From Nocardia transvalensis NBRC 15921 (lineage in GTDB: Bacteria; Actinomycetota; Actinomycetes; Mycobacteriales; Mycobacteriaceae): a stretch of 64,000 nucleotides of DNA. The first letter of the stretch is position 1; every line of letters starts with the position of its first letter. Location: contig NZ_BAGL01000027.1 of NCBI RefSeq assembly GCF_000308875.1, forward strand, positions 186,001 through 250,000, in the 5' to 3' direction. The notes beneath the pieces are model-generated. The model did no database searches, had not been told where the DNA came from, and worked only from the letters and a program-made list of their open reading frames with translations. Positions 45,048-53,695 of this stretch are shown piece by piece. The translations under genes and the position numbers were made by a program.

Positions 45048-45623
45048 ATGCGGACGAACGAACGCGCCCTGCTGGTCCGGCACGAGGAGGCGGAGCGGCT
45101 GGAGACCCTGGGCGTCACGCTGTACGCCGACCACGACATGACCGGCGGCGCACTCAGCGGCAACCGGGCGTACCTGCCGGCGGGCACCGACGGGCCCCCG
45201 CCGCACTACCACAGGACGTCGGCCGAACTGTTCTACCTGCTCGGCGGCGCGCTGCGGGTGCTGGCGGGCGAGGAGATCGTCGTCCTCGGCGAGGGCGATT
45301 TCCTCCTTATCCCGCCCTGCCTGCCGCACGCGTGGGCCGCGCCCGACGACGCCGCGGCCGACGTGCTGGTGCTCTTCACCCCCGGCATCGAGCGATTCGA
45401 GTACTTCCGGCTCGGCGACCGCATCCGCAAGGGCGAGGCGAGTCCGGCCGAGATCCTCGACACCCAGGAGCGATACGACAACCATTTCGTCGACAGCCCG
45501 ATCTGGCGTCGCGACCGGCACGCCGACTCTCGCTCCCCGCTCGACCCGGACACCCACCGCGCGGAGTTCCTCGCCGCCGACGTCTTCCGAGCCACCGGCG
45601 AAAGTTTCGGCGGCGGAGAGTAA
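45048..45623 (+). CDS. cupin-domain protein, likely target of the ECF41 sigma factor
   Basis: The 191-residue protein has a cupin core: DGPPPHYHRTSAELFYLLGGALRVL (metal ligands H, H, E) and FLLIPPCLPHAWAAP (third His). It is cytosolic. ATG 45048 follows GGAGAAAG. ECF41 genes usually sit beside COE genes (carboxymuconolactone decarboxylase, oxidoreductase or epimerase); a small cupin enzyme here could take that role. Substrate unknown. Confidence 0.85.
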   Translation: MRTNERALLVRHEEAERLETLGVTLYADHDMTGGALSGNRAYLPAGTDGPPPHYHRTSAELFYLLGGALRVLAGEEIVVLGEGDFLLIPPCLPHAWAAPDDAAADVLVLFTPGIERFEYFRLGDRIRKGEASPAEILDTQERYDNHFVDSPIWRRDRHADSRSPLDPDTHRAEFLAADVFRATGESFGGGE

Positions 45624-45856
45624 TTCGCGCGGCTGTGATATTCCACCGGACGGGCTCCCTATTTCTGTGGACTGTTCCGAATTGTGTGTATCGAAGTCGC
45701 TGTGGACCTTCCCTGCGGGCTCGTCGGCGCGTCGTGAGGTGTCCAGAATGCGTGCTGGACCGGCGATTTCGGCCCTCGTGTCGCCATACCTTCGGTGCGG
45801 TTTCGGTGCTGATTCGAGCGCCGTAATTGGACGATGAGGTGCTGCAGGAGGCAGAG
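45624..45856. other. 233-bp gap upstream of the secreted lipase
   Basis: No gene or clear repeat was seen between the cupin stop and the lipase start. It must hold the lipase promoter, but I could not identify hexamers with confidence. Confidence 0.5.
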
Positions 45857-47083
45857 ATGAAACGAACTACCGCGCGCCGCGGATGGCGCATCGCAGTAAT
45901 GGCGGGCACGGCCGTCCTCGCCATGGGTTTGACACATTCCGGCGTCAATGCCGAACCCCAGGCCGCGCCGGCGCCCGCGCCGGTGACCGAACAGCAGCTG
46001 GCGGATTACATCCAGCAGGGCCTGAAAGATCCGGCGGCGCATCCCATCACGGACGACAGCGGCAGCGCGGGCAGCTCCGGGTCGGCGTGCACGTCGGGCA
46101 GCGGCGCGGGCTCCGGCAACGGGTCCGGCGACTGCTACGGCGGTTCCGGATCGAGTTCGGGCTCCTCGGGCGGGCACTCCTCCGACACCGTCGGATACGG
46201 CCCGCAGATGTCGGCGTTCCTGCCGGCGTTCGGGTACAGCCTGCTCAATCCGGACGTCGGCCCGCCCGGGACCAACGACTGGAACTGCAAGTCCGACCGC
46301 CCGCCGGTGGTGCTGGTGCACGGCACCTGGGTGAACGCGTACAACAGCTTCGCGTACATGAGCCAGCCGCTGAAGGATGCCGGGTTCTGCCTGTTCACCT
46401 TCAACTACGGCCGCTCCAACCTGCTGGAGGGCGGCGGCCTGGGCTCGGTGCTGCCGGGCGTCAGCGCCACCGGGTACGTGCAGGAGTCGGCCAAGCAGCT
46501 GTCCACGTTCGTGGACCGGGTGCTCACCTCCACGGGCGCGCCGAAGGTCGATCTGATCGGCTACTCGCTCGGCGGCGCGATGTCGAACTGGTACCTCAAG
46601 AAGGAGGGCGGCGCGGCCAAGGTCGGCAAGCTGGTCACCTACGGCGCCACCCACCACGGCACGTCGCTGGACGGGATCGGCGCGCTGGGCCGGGCCATCA
46701 ACAACTTCGGCATCGACGTGCTCGGCCTGATCGAGATCTTCGTCGGGCACGCCGGTATCCAGCAGACGATCGGCTCGGACTTCATCAACGAGCTGAACGC
46801 CGGCGGTGATACCGCACCCGGTGTGGACTACACGGTCGTCGGCAGTCGCTACGACGAGGTGACCAACCCCTACGACCTGACCTTCCTGAAGGCCGGGCCG
46901 GGGGCGACGGTACACAACATCACCCTGCAGGACGGTTGCGAGCAGGATCTGTCGGACCACCTGACGATGATGTACTCGCCGCGGGCGCTGTCGATCGCGC
47001 TGAATGCCCTGGACCCGGGTGCGAACCCGAACCTCCAGTGCACCTTCAACCCCTGGGTGATCGGGGGCGGGGGCAAGCTCTGA
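45857..47083 (+). CDS. secreted class 2-type lipase/esterase
   Basis: The 408-residue protein has a signal peptide (TARRGWRIAVMAGTAVLAMGL, Ala after) and a Ser/Gly-rich linker of about 40 residues. The lipase domain follows: VVLVHGTWVNAYNSF (oxyanion), DLIGYSLGGAMSNWYL (Ser), THHGTSLDGIG. Cysteines are placed as in secreted lipases. ATG 45857 follows CAGGAGG. It probably hydrolyses external fats. A strong hairpin follows. Confidence 0.87.
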   Translation: MKRTTARRGWRIAVMAGTAVLAMGLTHSGVNAEPQAAPAPAPVTEQQLADYIQQGLKDPAAHPITDDSGSAGSSGSACTSGSGAGSGNGSGDCYGGSGSSSGSSGGHSSDTVGYGPQMSAFLPAFGYSLLNPDVGPPGTNDWNCKSDRPPVVLVHGTWVNAYNSFAYMSQPLKDAGFCLFTFNYGRSNLLEGGGLGSVLPGVSATGYVQESAKQLSTFVDRVLTSTGAPKVDLIGYSLGGAMSNWYLKKEGGAAKVGKLVTYGATHHGTSLDGIGALGRAINNFGIDVLGLIEIFVGHAGIQQTIGSDFINELNAGGDTAPGVDYTVVGSRYDEVTNPYDLTFLKAGPGATVHNITLQDGCEQDLSDHLTMMYSPRALSIALNALDPGANPNLQCTFNPWVIGGGGKL

Positions 47084-47103
47084 GCCACGCCCCCCGAGAG
47101 ATG

Positions 47104-47134
47104 AGGCCCGCCGGACCATTCGTCCGGCGGGCCT
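47104..47134. terminator. bidirectional hairpin terminator
   Basis: AGGCCCGCCGGAC (47104-47116) pairs perfectly with GTCCGGCGGGCCT (47122-47134) over a 5-nt loop. It lies between the convergent lipase (stop 47083) and monooxygenase (stop 47142). TT follows in the plus direction. Confidence 0.8.
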
Positions 47135-47141
47135 TCCGTCG

Positions 47142-48614
47142 TCACAGCGCCGTGTAGGCGTTGATGTCGAAGGTGCCGTTGCGGCGGCGGAACGAGGCGG
47201 CGGAGTCGGGCCACAGCAGCGTGACGCGGCCGGTCTGCTCGTCGCGGTACCAGCTGGTGCAGTTGCCCCGGGTCCAGACGGTGTCGCGGGCCATCTCGTC
47301 GACGTCGCGCATGGACGCCTGGACCGCCTCGGGGGTGACCTCGAGGACGCCGGCCGAGGTGGCGGCGAGGTGGTCGAGAGCGCTGAGGACGTAGTCGATC
47401 TGGGTTTCGATCACGTAGATCGCCGAGTTGTGGCCGAGGGCCGCGTTGGGCCCGTCCAGCACGTACATATTCGGGAAGCCGTCCACGGCCGTCGTGGCGT
47501 GCGCGACCATGCCGTTGCTCCAGCGCTCGGCCAGCGGCAGCGCGCCGCGGCCGTAGATGTGCTTGGCGATCGACGGGCGGGTCGCGTTGAAGCCGGTGGC
47601 GAAGACCAGCACCTCGACGCGGTCGGTGGCGCCGCCGGCGGCGAAGGTCGTCTCGCCCTCGACGCGGGTGAGAGCCGTCGGCTCCAAGCGGACGTGGTCC
47701 TGCTGGAGCGCGGCGTAGTAGTCGTCGGAGAACAGGATCCGCTTGCAGCCGATCTCGTAGTCGGGGGTGAGCCGCCGGCGTAACTCCGGATCGCGGACCT
47801 GCGACGCCAGATGGTCCAAAGCGCGCTGCTGGAGCAGATCGATCTCGGGGTGGCGGCGCTTGCGGGCGGCGATGCTGCGCTCGGCCTCGGCGAACAGTTC
47901 GTCGCGAAGGGCCGTGATGGCCTGCGGATTCGCGGCGAACCGGGATAACTCGTCGGAGGAGTAGAAACGGTCGCCGCGGGGGAGCACATAGGGCGCGGAG
48001 CGCTGGAAGACCACGACCTCGCTGGCCTCGCCGGCTAGTCGCGGCAGGATCTGGATTGCCGAGGCGCCGGTGCCGACCAGGCCCACGCGCTTGCCCACCA
48101 GGGAGACCTTCGGATTCCACCGGGCCGAATGCCAGTGGCGGCCACTGAAATTCGCCAGATTCTCGACGGCTGGAATCCTGGGCTCGGTGAGGCGTCCGGT
48201 GGCGATGACCAGGTTGGCGGCCGAGAACTCGCCGCGCGAGGTGCGAACGTGCCAGCGCCGGTCGGACTCCCGCCACTGCGCCCGCTCCAGCGCGCAGTTC
48301 TGGAGCAGATGCGGTTCCAGCCCCTCGTTCCGGACGCAGGAGCGCAGGTAGGCGTGGATCTCGGCGCCCTCGGCGAAGACCCGCGACCACCGCGGATTCG
48401 GCCGGAACGAGAACGAGTACAGGTGCGCGGGGATATCGCAGGCGACGCCGGGATAGCGGTTGTCGCGCCAGGTGCCGCCGACGTCGTCGGCCTGCTCGAT
48501 GATCACGAACGATTCCTGCCCGCGGCGGGCGAGCTGGATGCCCATCCCGATACCCGCGAAGCCCGCGCCGACGATCAGGACATCGATCTCCGTCACGGCC
48601 GCGCGGTCAGGCAT
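47142..48614 (-). CDS. flavin monooxygenase, Baeyer-Villiger type
   Basis: The 490-residue protein has two Rossmann motifs, VGAGFAGIG (FAD) and VGTGASAIQ (NADPH), and between them the Baeyer-Villiger fingerprint FSGRHWHSARW (FxGxxxHxxxW). It has EQADDVGGTWRDNRYPGVACD, common in BVMOs, and WDP-like ending. ATG 48614 overlaps the upstream gene's stop by 8 bp. It is likely to oxygenate a ketone or steroid-like substrate. Confidence 0.88.
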   Translation of the reverse strand: MPDRAAVTEIDVLIVGAGFAGIGMGIQLARRGQESFVIIEQADDVGGTWRDNRYPGVACDIPAHLYSFSFRPNPRWSRVFAEGAEIHAYLRSCVRNEGLEPHLLQNCALERAQWRESDRRWHVRTSRGEFSAANLVIATGRLTEPRIPAVENLANFSGRHWHSARWNPKVSLVGKRVGLVGTGASAIQILPRLAGEASEVVVFQRSAPYVLPRGDRFYSSDELSRFAANPQAITALRDELFAEAERSIAARKRRHPEIDLLQQRALDHLASQVRDPELRRRLTPDYEIGCKRILFSDDYYAALQQDHVRLEPTALTRVEGETTFAAGGATDRVEVLVFATGFNATRPSIAKHIYGRGALPLAERWSNGMVAHATTAVDGFPNMYVLDGPNAALGHNSAIYVIETQIDYVLSALDHLAATSAGVLEVTPEAVQASMRDVDEMARDTVWTRGNCTSWYRDEQTGRVTLLWPDSAASFRRRNGTFDINAYTAL

Positions 48615-49659
48615 CGCCGTACCGGGTCGTGCGCTGACGCCGCGGACGGCCCAGGTTCCGGGTGACGCGGTCCACGTCGGCGAGGGTGAGGGTGCGCCCG
48701 GCCTCGGCGTGCGCATCCGGGGCGAGGCGGCCGTCGAGCAGCAGGCCGCCCAGGTCGTTCGCGCCGCCGTCGAGCAACGCCGCCGCCGCGTCCAGGCCGA
48801 TCTTCGGCCACGCGGCCTGGATATTCGCGATGCGCCCGTGCAGCATCAGCCGCGCGACGGCGTGCATGGCGCGGGTCTGCCGCCAGGACGCGTCCGCCGG
48901 GGCGTAGGGCATCGCGATGAACTCCGTGAAGCCGCCGGTGCGGTCCTGGATCTCGGCGAGCAGGCGCAGATGGGCGACCTGCTGCGCGGGCGTCTCGACG
49001 TGCCCGTAGACGATCGTGGAGGTCGAGGTCAGGCCCGCTCGATGCGCGGTCTCGATCACCTCGACCCAGCTGCTCACCGGTAGATCCGGGCCGCCTTTCA
49101 GCCGGGCGCGGACCTCGTCGTCGAGGATGCGCGCACCCGTGCCGGGCACCGAGCCCAGCCCGGCCGCCGCGGCCGCCGCCAGGAATTCGTCCAGCGGCAT
49201 ACCGCGGCGCGCGGCGCCGTCGAGCAGTTCCTCGGGGCGCAGGGCGTGCAGGTGCAGCGGGGCCGCCTCGGTGATCGCGGCGATCAGGGCCAGATAGTCG
49301 TCGTCGGTGTCGGCGGGGAGCGGGCCCTGCATGCAGATCTCGGTCGCGCCCAGGTCGTGCGCCTCGGTGACCAGCGCCGCCAGCCGCTCCCGCGCCGCGC
49401 GGCCGCTACCGGCGACCACCGCGGTGTCGAGGTTCCGGTTCACGACGTAGGTCACCGGCTCGCCGACCGCCTGCCGCCGCAGCGAATCGGCCAGGCGGCA
49501 CAGATTCTCCAGGTCGGGCCCGTCGGACCCCAGCAGCGCCGTATAGCCCTCGTCCGGCAGCGATGCCGGATTCCGCGCCGCCTCGGCCAGCCATTCCCGC
49601 ACCCGGCCCGCATCGGGTATCTCGACCCCGGCCACCGAACCATCCACCCGGCCCACCAT
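48607..49659 (-). CDS. CofH/FbiC-C-like protein lacking the radical-SAM cysteines
   Basis: The 350-residue protein resembles CofH/FO-synthase C-terminal half: YVVNRNLD, TEICMQGPLP, MPLDEFLAAAAAAGLGSVPGTGARILDDEVRARL, HRAGLTSTSTIVYGHVETP, IQAAWPKIGLDAAAALLDGGANDLGG. The CxxxCxxC cluster motif expected just after the VNRN segment is missing: that stretch reads TAVVAGSGRAARERL with no cysteine. It may thus be a catalytically changed paralogue. Overlaps the monooxygenase start. Confidence 0.82.
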   Translation of the reverse strand: MVGRVDGSVAGVEIPDAGRVREWLAEAARNPASLPDEGYTALLGSDGPDLENLCRLADSLRRQAVGEPVTYVVNRNLDTAVVAGSGRAARERLAALVTEAHDLGATEICMQGPLPADTDDDYLALIAAITEAAPLHLHALRPEELLDGAARRGMPLDEFLAAAAAAGLGSVPGTGARILDDEVRARLKGGPDLPVSSWVEVIETAHRAGLTSTSTIVYGHVETPAQQVAHLRLLAEIQDRTGGFTEFIAMPYAPADASWRQTRAMHAVARLMLHGRIANIQAAWPKIGLDAAAALLDGGANDLGGLLLDGRLAPDAHAEAGRTLTLADVDRVTRNLGRPRRQRTTRYGDA

Positions 49660-49773
49660 ACCGTCGGGCGATCATGTCCCCAGGGAGAGCGAGAGCGGTG
49701 TCACCGCGACTCTCAGCGGACTGCCAGCCCCGGCCCAGCCGGTCTCGAGCCGGATACGGCAGCGTCTGCGGCC

Positions 49774-50028
49774 ATGATGACGAAAGTTCTTGTGGCAGGT
49801 GTTCTTTGCGCGGGTATCGCGGCCGGGGCGGGAGGTGTCGCGGCGGCGGATCCGACCGTTCCGGCGCCGAACGCCGTCGGGCCGTTCACCACTCAGGGCG
49901 AGACGACGGGTAAAGCCGCCTGCGAGGCCGCCTCGGCCGCCTCCGGGACCTACAGCCCGTGCTTCCCGTACCCCGACGACGGCAGCGCGATCTACCCGGA
50001 TCTGAAGTACTACTACAACCCGGCCTAG
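49774..50028 (+). CDS. small secreted protein
   Basis: The 84-residue product has a signal peptide (TKVLVAGVLCAGIAAGAGGVAAA) and a mature part of about 57 residues containing two cysteines (GKAACEAA .. YSPCFPYP), possibly a disulfide, and a terminal LKYYYNPA. Conserved secreted peptides of this size occur in Nocardia; function is unknown. The start could be ATG 49774 or 49777. Confidence 0.65.
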   Translation: MMTKVLVAGVLCAGIAAGAGGVAAADPTVPAPNAVGPFTTQGETTGKAACEAASAASGTYSPCFPYPDDGSAIYPDLKYYYNPA

Positions 50029-50037
50029 GGCCGGGTA

Positions 50038-50096
50038 AGTGTGGGCCGAGCCGGGTAATGAGTGTGGGCCGAGCCGGGTAACGAGTGTGGGTTACC
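50038..50096. repeat. 23-bp tandem repeat (two copies plus a partial)
   Basis: AGTGTGGGCCGAGCCGGGTA begins both full units, at 50038 and 50061; a shortened third begins at 50084. The unit straddles the end of a small secreted-protein gene and leads into the next gene's upstream region. Confidence 0.75.
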
Positions 50097-50180
50097 TGAT
50101 TGCCCGGTGGAGACATTCGCAGTAATGTCTGGACAGGTGTACGGACAATACTCCAGTCCTCGGGATCATGGGAGCGGCTG

Positions 50181-50459
50181 ATGGACAGGGAAGACCTGCT
50201 GATCATCGATTTCGCCCTGCTGTGGCAGCCGTTCGGCGGCCCGCCGGCCGAGGAGATCCTCGTCACCTTCGGTATGAGCGAGCTGCGGTTCCGGAACCGG
50301 GTGGTCGAGATCCTCTCCGACCGCGGCACGGGCACCGACCGCCCGCTGCGGCAGCACGCCCGCGCCACCTTGCGGTCGTATCTGGATATCGGCAGGTCGG
50401 CCCTGCTCGCCCGGGCCGCGGCCCAGACGAGCGGAACCCTCAGCCGTCCCGGTCGGTGA
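50181..50459 (+). CDS. DUF3263-like small protein
   Basis: The 92-residue protein starts at ATG 50181 after GGGAGC and has the pattern of DUF3263: REDLLIIDFALLWQPFGG (a helix) and FGMSELRFRNRVVEILSDR, ending with a basic arginine-rich region. Such proteins are probably DNA-associated, but no function is known. The 3' end overlaps the MarR gene by 20 bp. Confidence 0.65.
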   Translation: MDREDLLIIDFALLWQPFGGPPAEEILVTFGMSELRFRNRVVEILSDRGTGTDRPLRQHARATLRSYLDIGRSALLARAAAQTSGTLSRPGR

Positions 50460-50943
50460 ACGAATCGTCGTGCTCGCGCAGGGCGTTCACGTAGGCGATC
50501 AGGACGCGGTGGGCCGCCTCGAGGTCGGCGTCGGGTAGGTCGGCCAGCGCCGAGCGCGTCCGGGCGCCGACGGGCGTGAAGAAGCCGGCGGCCACCGCCA
50601 TGCCGTGCTCGCTGTAGCGGAGGAGGACGCGGCGGCGGTCGATATCGTCGGTCTCGCGGACGACGTGGCCGGATTCGATCATGCGCTCGACGAGGTAGGT
50701 GATCGCCGCGGGGGAGAGTCCGAGCAGCGTGCCGAGTTGCCCGGCGGTGAGGGGCCTGCCTTCCGCGTCGGCCGTCGCGATATGCGTCAGTGCCCGGAAA
50801 TCGTTGGGGCGCAGACTGTTCGAATGCGCGAAGACGTGGGAGATCTGATCCGACGCCGCGGTGAGCGCCCGGATGTCGCGGGCGATCGCCGTCTCGAGCT
50901 CGTCTCGCCGGGACAGCGGCGTATCGGTCGAGCGCTCGGTCAC
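50440..50943 (-). CDS. MarR-family regulator, likely repressor of the MMPL gene
   Basis: The 167-residue protein has a winged helix (LTAGQLGTLLGLSPAAITYLVERMIESGHVVRETDDIDRRRVLLRYSEHG, about residues 65-115). GTG 50943 is the start. Its divergent partner is a large MMPL transporter and the gap holds a 19-bp palindrome, so it probably represses both. Confidence 0.88.
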   Translation of the reverse strand: MTERSTDTPLSRRDELETAIARDIRALTAASDQISHVFAHSNSLRPNDFRALTHIATADAEGRPLTAGQLGTLLGLSPAAITYLVERMIESGHVVRETDDIDRRRVLLRYSEHGMAVAAGFFTPVGARTRSALADLPDADLEAAHRVLIAYVNALREHDDSFTDRDG

Positions 50944-51006
50944 GGTCGTCTCCCTTTCTCTCCGGTGCGCTCAGCGTAGTCGGCGGGCGATCGCGCCTTT
51001 GCGGAT

Positions 51007-51025
51007 TATTTCAGTTTCTGAAATA
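51007..51025. promoter_or_regulatory. MarR operator, TATTTCAG-TTT-CTGAAATA
   Basis: A perfect 8-bp inverted repeat with a 3-bp spacer, 10 bp before the MMPL start and 64 bp from the MarR start. The AT-rich arms and spacing are typical for MarR binding sites. Confidence 0.75.
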
Positions 51026-51034
51026 GTTTCCACC

Positions 51035-53077
51035 GTGGACGCCTGGAATCGTTATGCGCGAGTCGTCGCCGGTCGCGCCGGCGCGCTCGTCCTGCTGGCC
51101 GTGCTGATCGTCGCCGGGGCGGTCCTCGGCTTCGCGGGCGGGAACGACTCGGGCGGTTCGGCTCCGAACTCGCTGCCGGACGACGCCGAATCCGCACAGG
51201 TGAAGGGCTTGCTGCCGGAGTTCCCGGGCGGGGAGTCGACCGCGGTGGTGCTGATCGCCACCCGCGTCGACGGCGCGGAACCGACCGCCGCCGATCGGTC
51301 GCAGGCCGAGGCGGCGCTCGCCCGGATGCGCGGCGGCGCACCGGGTCCCGGGGTCGTGGTGTCGCCGGACGGGCGCGCCGTCCTCGGGCAGGCGCCGGTG
51401 CCGTCGGATCTGAACGGCTTGGCGCTGACCGACCGCGTCGACGAGGTGCGCGCGGCGGCCCGCGACGGAGCACCGGCCGAACTGCGGCTGCGGGTCACCG
51501 GCGGCCCGGCGTTCGGCGCGGATATCGCCGACTCCTTCTCCGGCGCCGATGCGCTGCTGCTCGCGGTCACCGCCGTCGTGGTGATGGTGTTGCTGATCGC
51601 GACGTATCGATCGCCGGTGCTGTGGCTGGTTCCGCTGGCGGTCGTGGGGTTCGCCGATCGCGTCGCGGCGGCGGCCGGGAACGCGCTCGCCCAGGCGACC
51701 GGCCTGACCTTCGACGGCTCGACATCGGGAATCACGAGCGTGCTGGTCTTCGGCGCGGGGACGAACTACGCGCTGCTGCTGGTCTCGCGGTATCGCGACG
51801 AACTGCATCGGACCGAGGACCATCGCGAGGCGCTGCGGATCGCGGTCCGGCGGGCCGGGCCCGCGGTCCTCGCCAGCAATCTGACCGTCGTGCTGTCTCT
51901 GCTCACCCTGCTGCTGGCGCTACTGCCGAATACCCGCGGCCTGGGCGCGTTCGGAGCCCTGGGTTTGCTGATCGCGGCGGTCTTCGTGCTGGCCGCGTTG
52001 CCGCCCGCGCTGGCGCTCTGTGGCCGGAAGGTGTTCTGGCCCTTCATACCTCGCGTCGACGGGCGGGATACGGCGCAGACCGGGGCCTGGCATGCCGTCG
52101 CCGAGAAGGTCGTCCGGCGGCCCGTCGCGGTCGTCGCCGTCTCGCTGGTCGCCCTGGCCGCGTGCGCGAGCGCCCTGCCCTTCGCCGACGTCGGGCTCTC
52201 GCAGTCCGAGCAGTTCCGGGTGCGCGCGGAATCGATCGACGGACTGCACGATCTGAGCGAGCACTTCTCCTCGGGCACAAGCGATCCGGCGATCGTGCTG
52301 GCGCGTACCGAATCCGAGGGGCAGGTGCAGCCGGCTCTCGACGGCACGGACGGTGTCGCGCGCGCCACGCCCGTCGGCGCGTCCGAGAGCGGGTGGACCC
52401 GCTGGTCGGTGGTGCTCGACGCCTCCCCGGCCTCGGAGGCGGCCTTCGACACCGTGACGCGCCTGCGCGCCGCCCTGGCCACCGTGCCGAATTCCCATGG
52501 GCTGGTGGGTGGTTCGGATGCGATCGCGCTGGACACCCGGGACGCCGCGCGGCACGACCAGCGGACGATCATTCCGCTCATCCTGGCGGTGGTGCTGATC
52601 GTCCTCCTGGTGCTGCTGCGGGCGGTTCCGGCGGCGCTGCTGCTGGTCGGGGTGACCGTACTGAGCGCCCTGGCGGCGCTGGGCATCGGCAGCCTGCTCA
52701 GCACGCACCTGTTCGGATTCCCGGCGCTCGACACCAATGTGCCGCTGTTCGCGTTCCTGTTCCTGGTCGCGCTGGGCGTGGACTACACGATCTTTCTGGT
52801 CACCCGGGCCCGCGAGGAAACCCCCGGGCACGGGGTGACCGGCGGCATCGTGCGGGCGGTGGCCTCCACCGGCGGGGTCATCACCAGTGCGGGGATCGTG
52901 CTGGCCGCGGTGTTCGCGGTCCTCGGCGTGCTGCCGCTCATCACCCTGACCCAGCTCGGCATCGTGGTCGGCCTCGGAATCCTGCTGGATACGTTCGTCG
53001 TTCGCACCGTGATCATTCCCGCGCTGTTCGCCCTGATCGGTCCGCGGATCTGGTGGCCGGGCCGCCGGACGCGGTGA
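51035..53077 (+). CDS. MMPL-family RND transporter
   Basis: The 680-residue protein has two blocks of membrane segments around two soluble loops. Features are FGAGTNYALLLVSRYRDEL and the second-half FLFLVALGVDYTIFLVTRAREE with GGVITSAGIVLAAVFAVLG, the proton-relay motifs of MMPL. It is shorter than mycobacterial MmpL proteins. GTG 51035 follows the operator at 10 bp. It probably exports lipids or small compounds. Its end overlaps the convergent TetR by 65 bp. Confidence 0.9.
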   Translation: MDAWNRYARVVAGRAGALVLLAVLIVAGAVLGFAGGNDSGGSAPNSLPDDAESAQVKGLLPEFPGGESTAVVLIATRVDGAEPTAADRSQAEAALARMRGGAPGPGVVVSPDGRAVLGQAPVPSDLNGLALTDRVDEVRAAARDGAPAELRLRVTGGPAFGADIADSFSGADALLLAVTAVVVMVLLIATYRSPVLWLVPLAVVGFADRVAAAAGNALAQATGLTFDGSTSGITSVLVFGAGTNYALLLVSRYRDELHRTEDHREALRIAVRRAGPAVLASNLTVVLSLLTLLLALLPNTRGLGAFGALGLLIAAVFVLAALPPALALCGRKVFWPFIPRVDGRDTAQTGAWHAVAEKVVRRPVAVVAVSLVALAACASALPFADVGLSQSEQFRVRAESIDGLHDLSEHFSSGTSDPAIVLARTESEGQVQPALDGTDGVARATPVGASESGWTRWSVVLDASPASEAAFDTVTRLRAALATVPNSHGLVGGSDAIALDTRDAARHDQRTIIPLILAVVLIVLLVLLRAVPAALLLVGVTVLSALAALGIGSLLSTHLFGFPALDTNVPLFAFLFLVALGVDYTIFLVTRAREETPGHGVTGGIVRAVASTGGVITSAGIVLAAVFAVLGVLPLITLTQLGIVVGLGILLDTFVVRTVIIPALFALIGPRIWWPGRRTR

Positions 53078-53633
53078 GTAGCGGCGCCGCGATCCCCGCG
53101 ACGTGGCGGACGAAGGCGTCGCGATCGGTGCCGAGGCTGCCCTCCGTCCATTCGACGAACAGCGAGATCACCGCGCCGAAGAAGCCCGAGAACCGCATCC
53201 GGACCAGGGGGTCGTCGGGCGAGCCGAAATCGGTGCCGAGCCGCGCCGCGACCACGGACGGGATCGTCTCGCGCACGTAGTGCCGCAGCCGCGTATCCGC
53301 CACCGGTTCCACCAGCAGGATGCGGCAGATGCGGGGATCGGCCTCCATGAGCCGGGCGGCGGCGTCGATGACGCCGTGCAGATCGTTCGCGGCGGCGGTC
53401 GCCTCGTCCAGGCGTGCCAGTGCCGCGCGATAGACCGCGTGCAGCAGCGCGTCCGTATCCGGGAAGCTCTCGTAGAAGAACTTCTGGCTCAGTCCCGCCT
53501 CGCGGCACACCGCGCGCATGCCGAAAGCCTTGACGCCCTCCGTGCCGATCACCTGGACGCCGGCCTCGATCAGGCGACGGCGGCGATCGGCGGCGCGATC
53601 CGCGGCGGCCCGTCCGCCGTAGCTCCTTGACAC
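53013..53633 (-). CDS. TetR family regulator of the divergent SnoaL/Ddn-like genes
   Basis: The 206-residue protein has a helix-turn-helix (RRRRLIEAGVQVIGTEGVKAFGMRAVCREAGLSQKFFYESFPDTDALLHAV) at residues 15-65 and a divergent C-terminal domain. It starts at GTG 53633, next to a 30-bp near-palindrome at 53650-53679. The 3' end overlaps the MMPL gene by 65 bp. It probably represses itself and the genes at 53696 onward. Confidence 0.85.
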   Translation of the reverse strand: MSRSYGGRAAADRAADRRRRLIEAGVQVIGTEGVKAFGMRAVCREAGLSQKFFYESFPDTDALLHAVYRAALARLDEATAAANDLHGVIDAAARLMEADPRICRILLVEPVADTRLRHYVRETIPSVVAARLGTDFGSPDDPLVRMRFSGFFGAVISLFVEWTEGSLGTDRDAFVRHVAGIAAPLLTASGGPATRSADRSGRTARE

Positions 53634-53649
53634 GCCGGAATCGTATCAG

Positions 53650-53679
53650 GAAGCATCTGCTTCAGAAAGCAGGTGCTTC
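53650..53679. promoter_or_regulatory. 30-bp near-palindrome, TetR operator
   Basis: The outer arms GAAGCA and TGCTTC and the inner CTGCTT and AAGCAG are inverted repeats in a 30-bp site between two divergent starts (TetR at 53633 and SnoaL-like at 53696). Size and position fit a TetR dimer-pair operator. Confidence 0.7.
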
Positions 53680-53695
53680 CCGATTGGAGACGGTC

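Noticed and set aside
45659..47119. 486-aa antisense frame over the secreted lipase
   Set aside because: The sense frame has signal peptide and catalytic motifs; the antisense is low-complexity.
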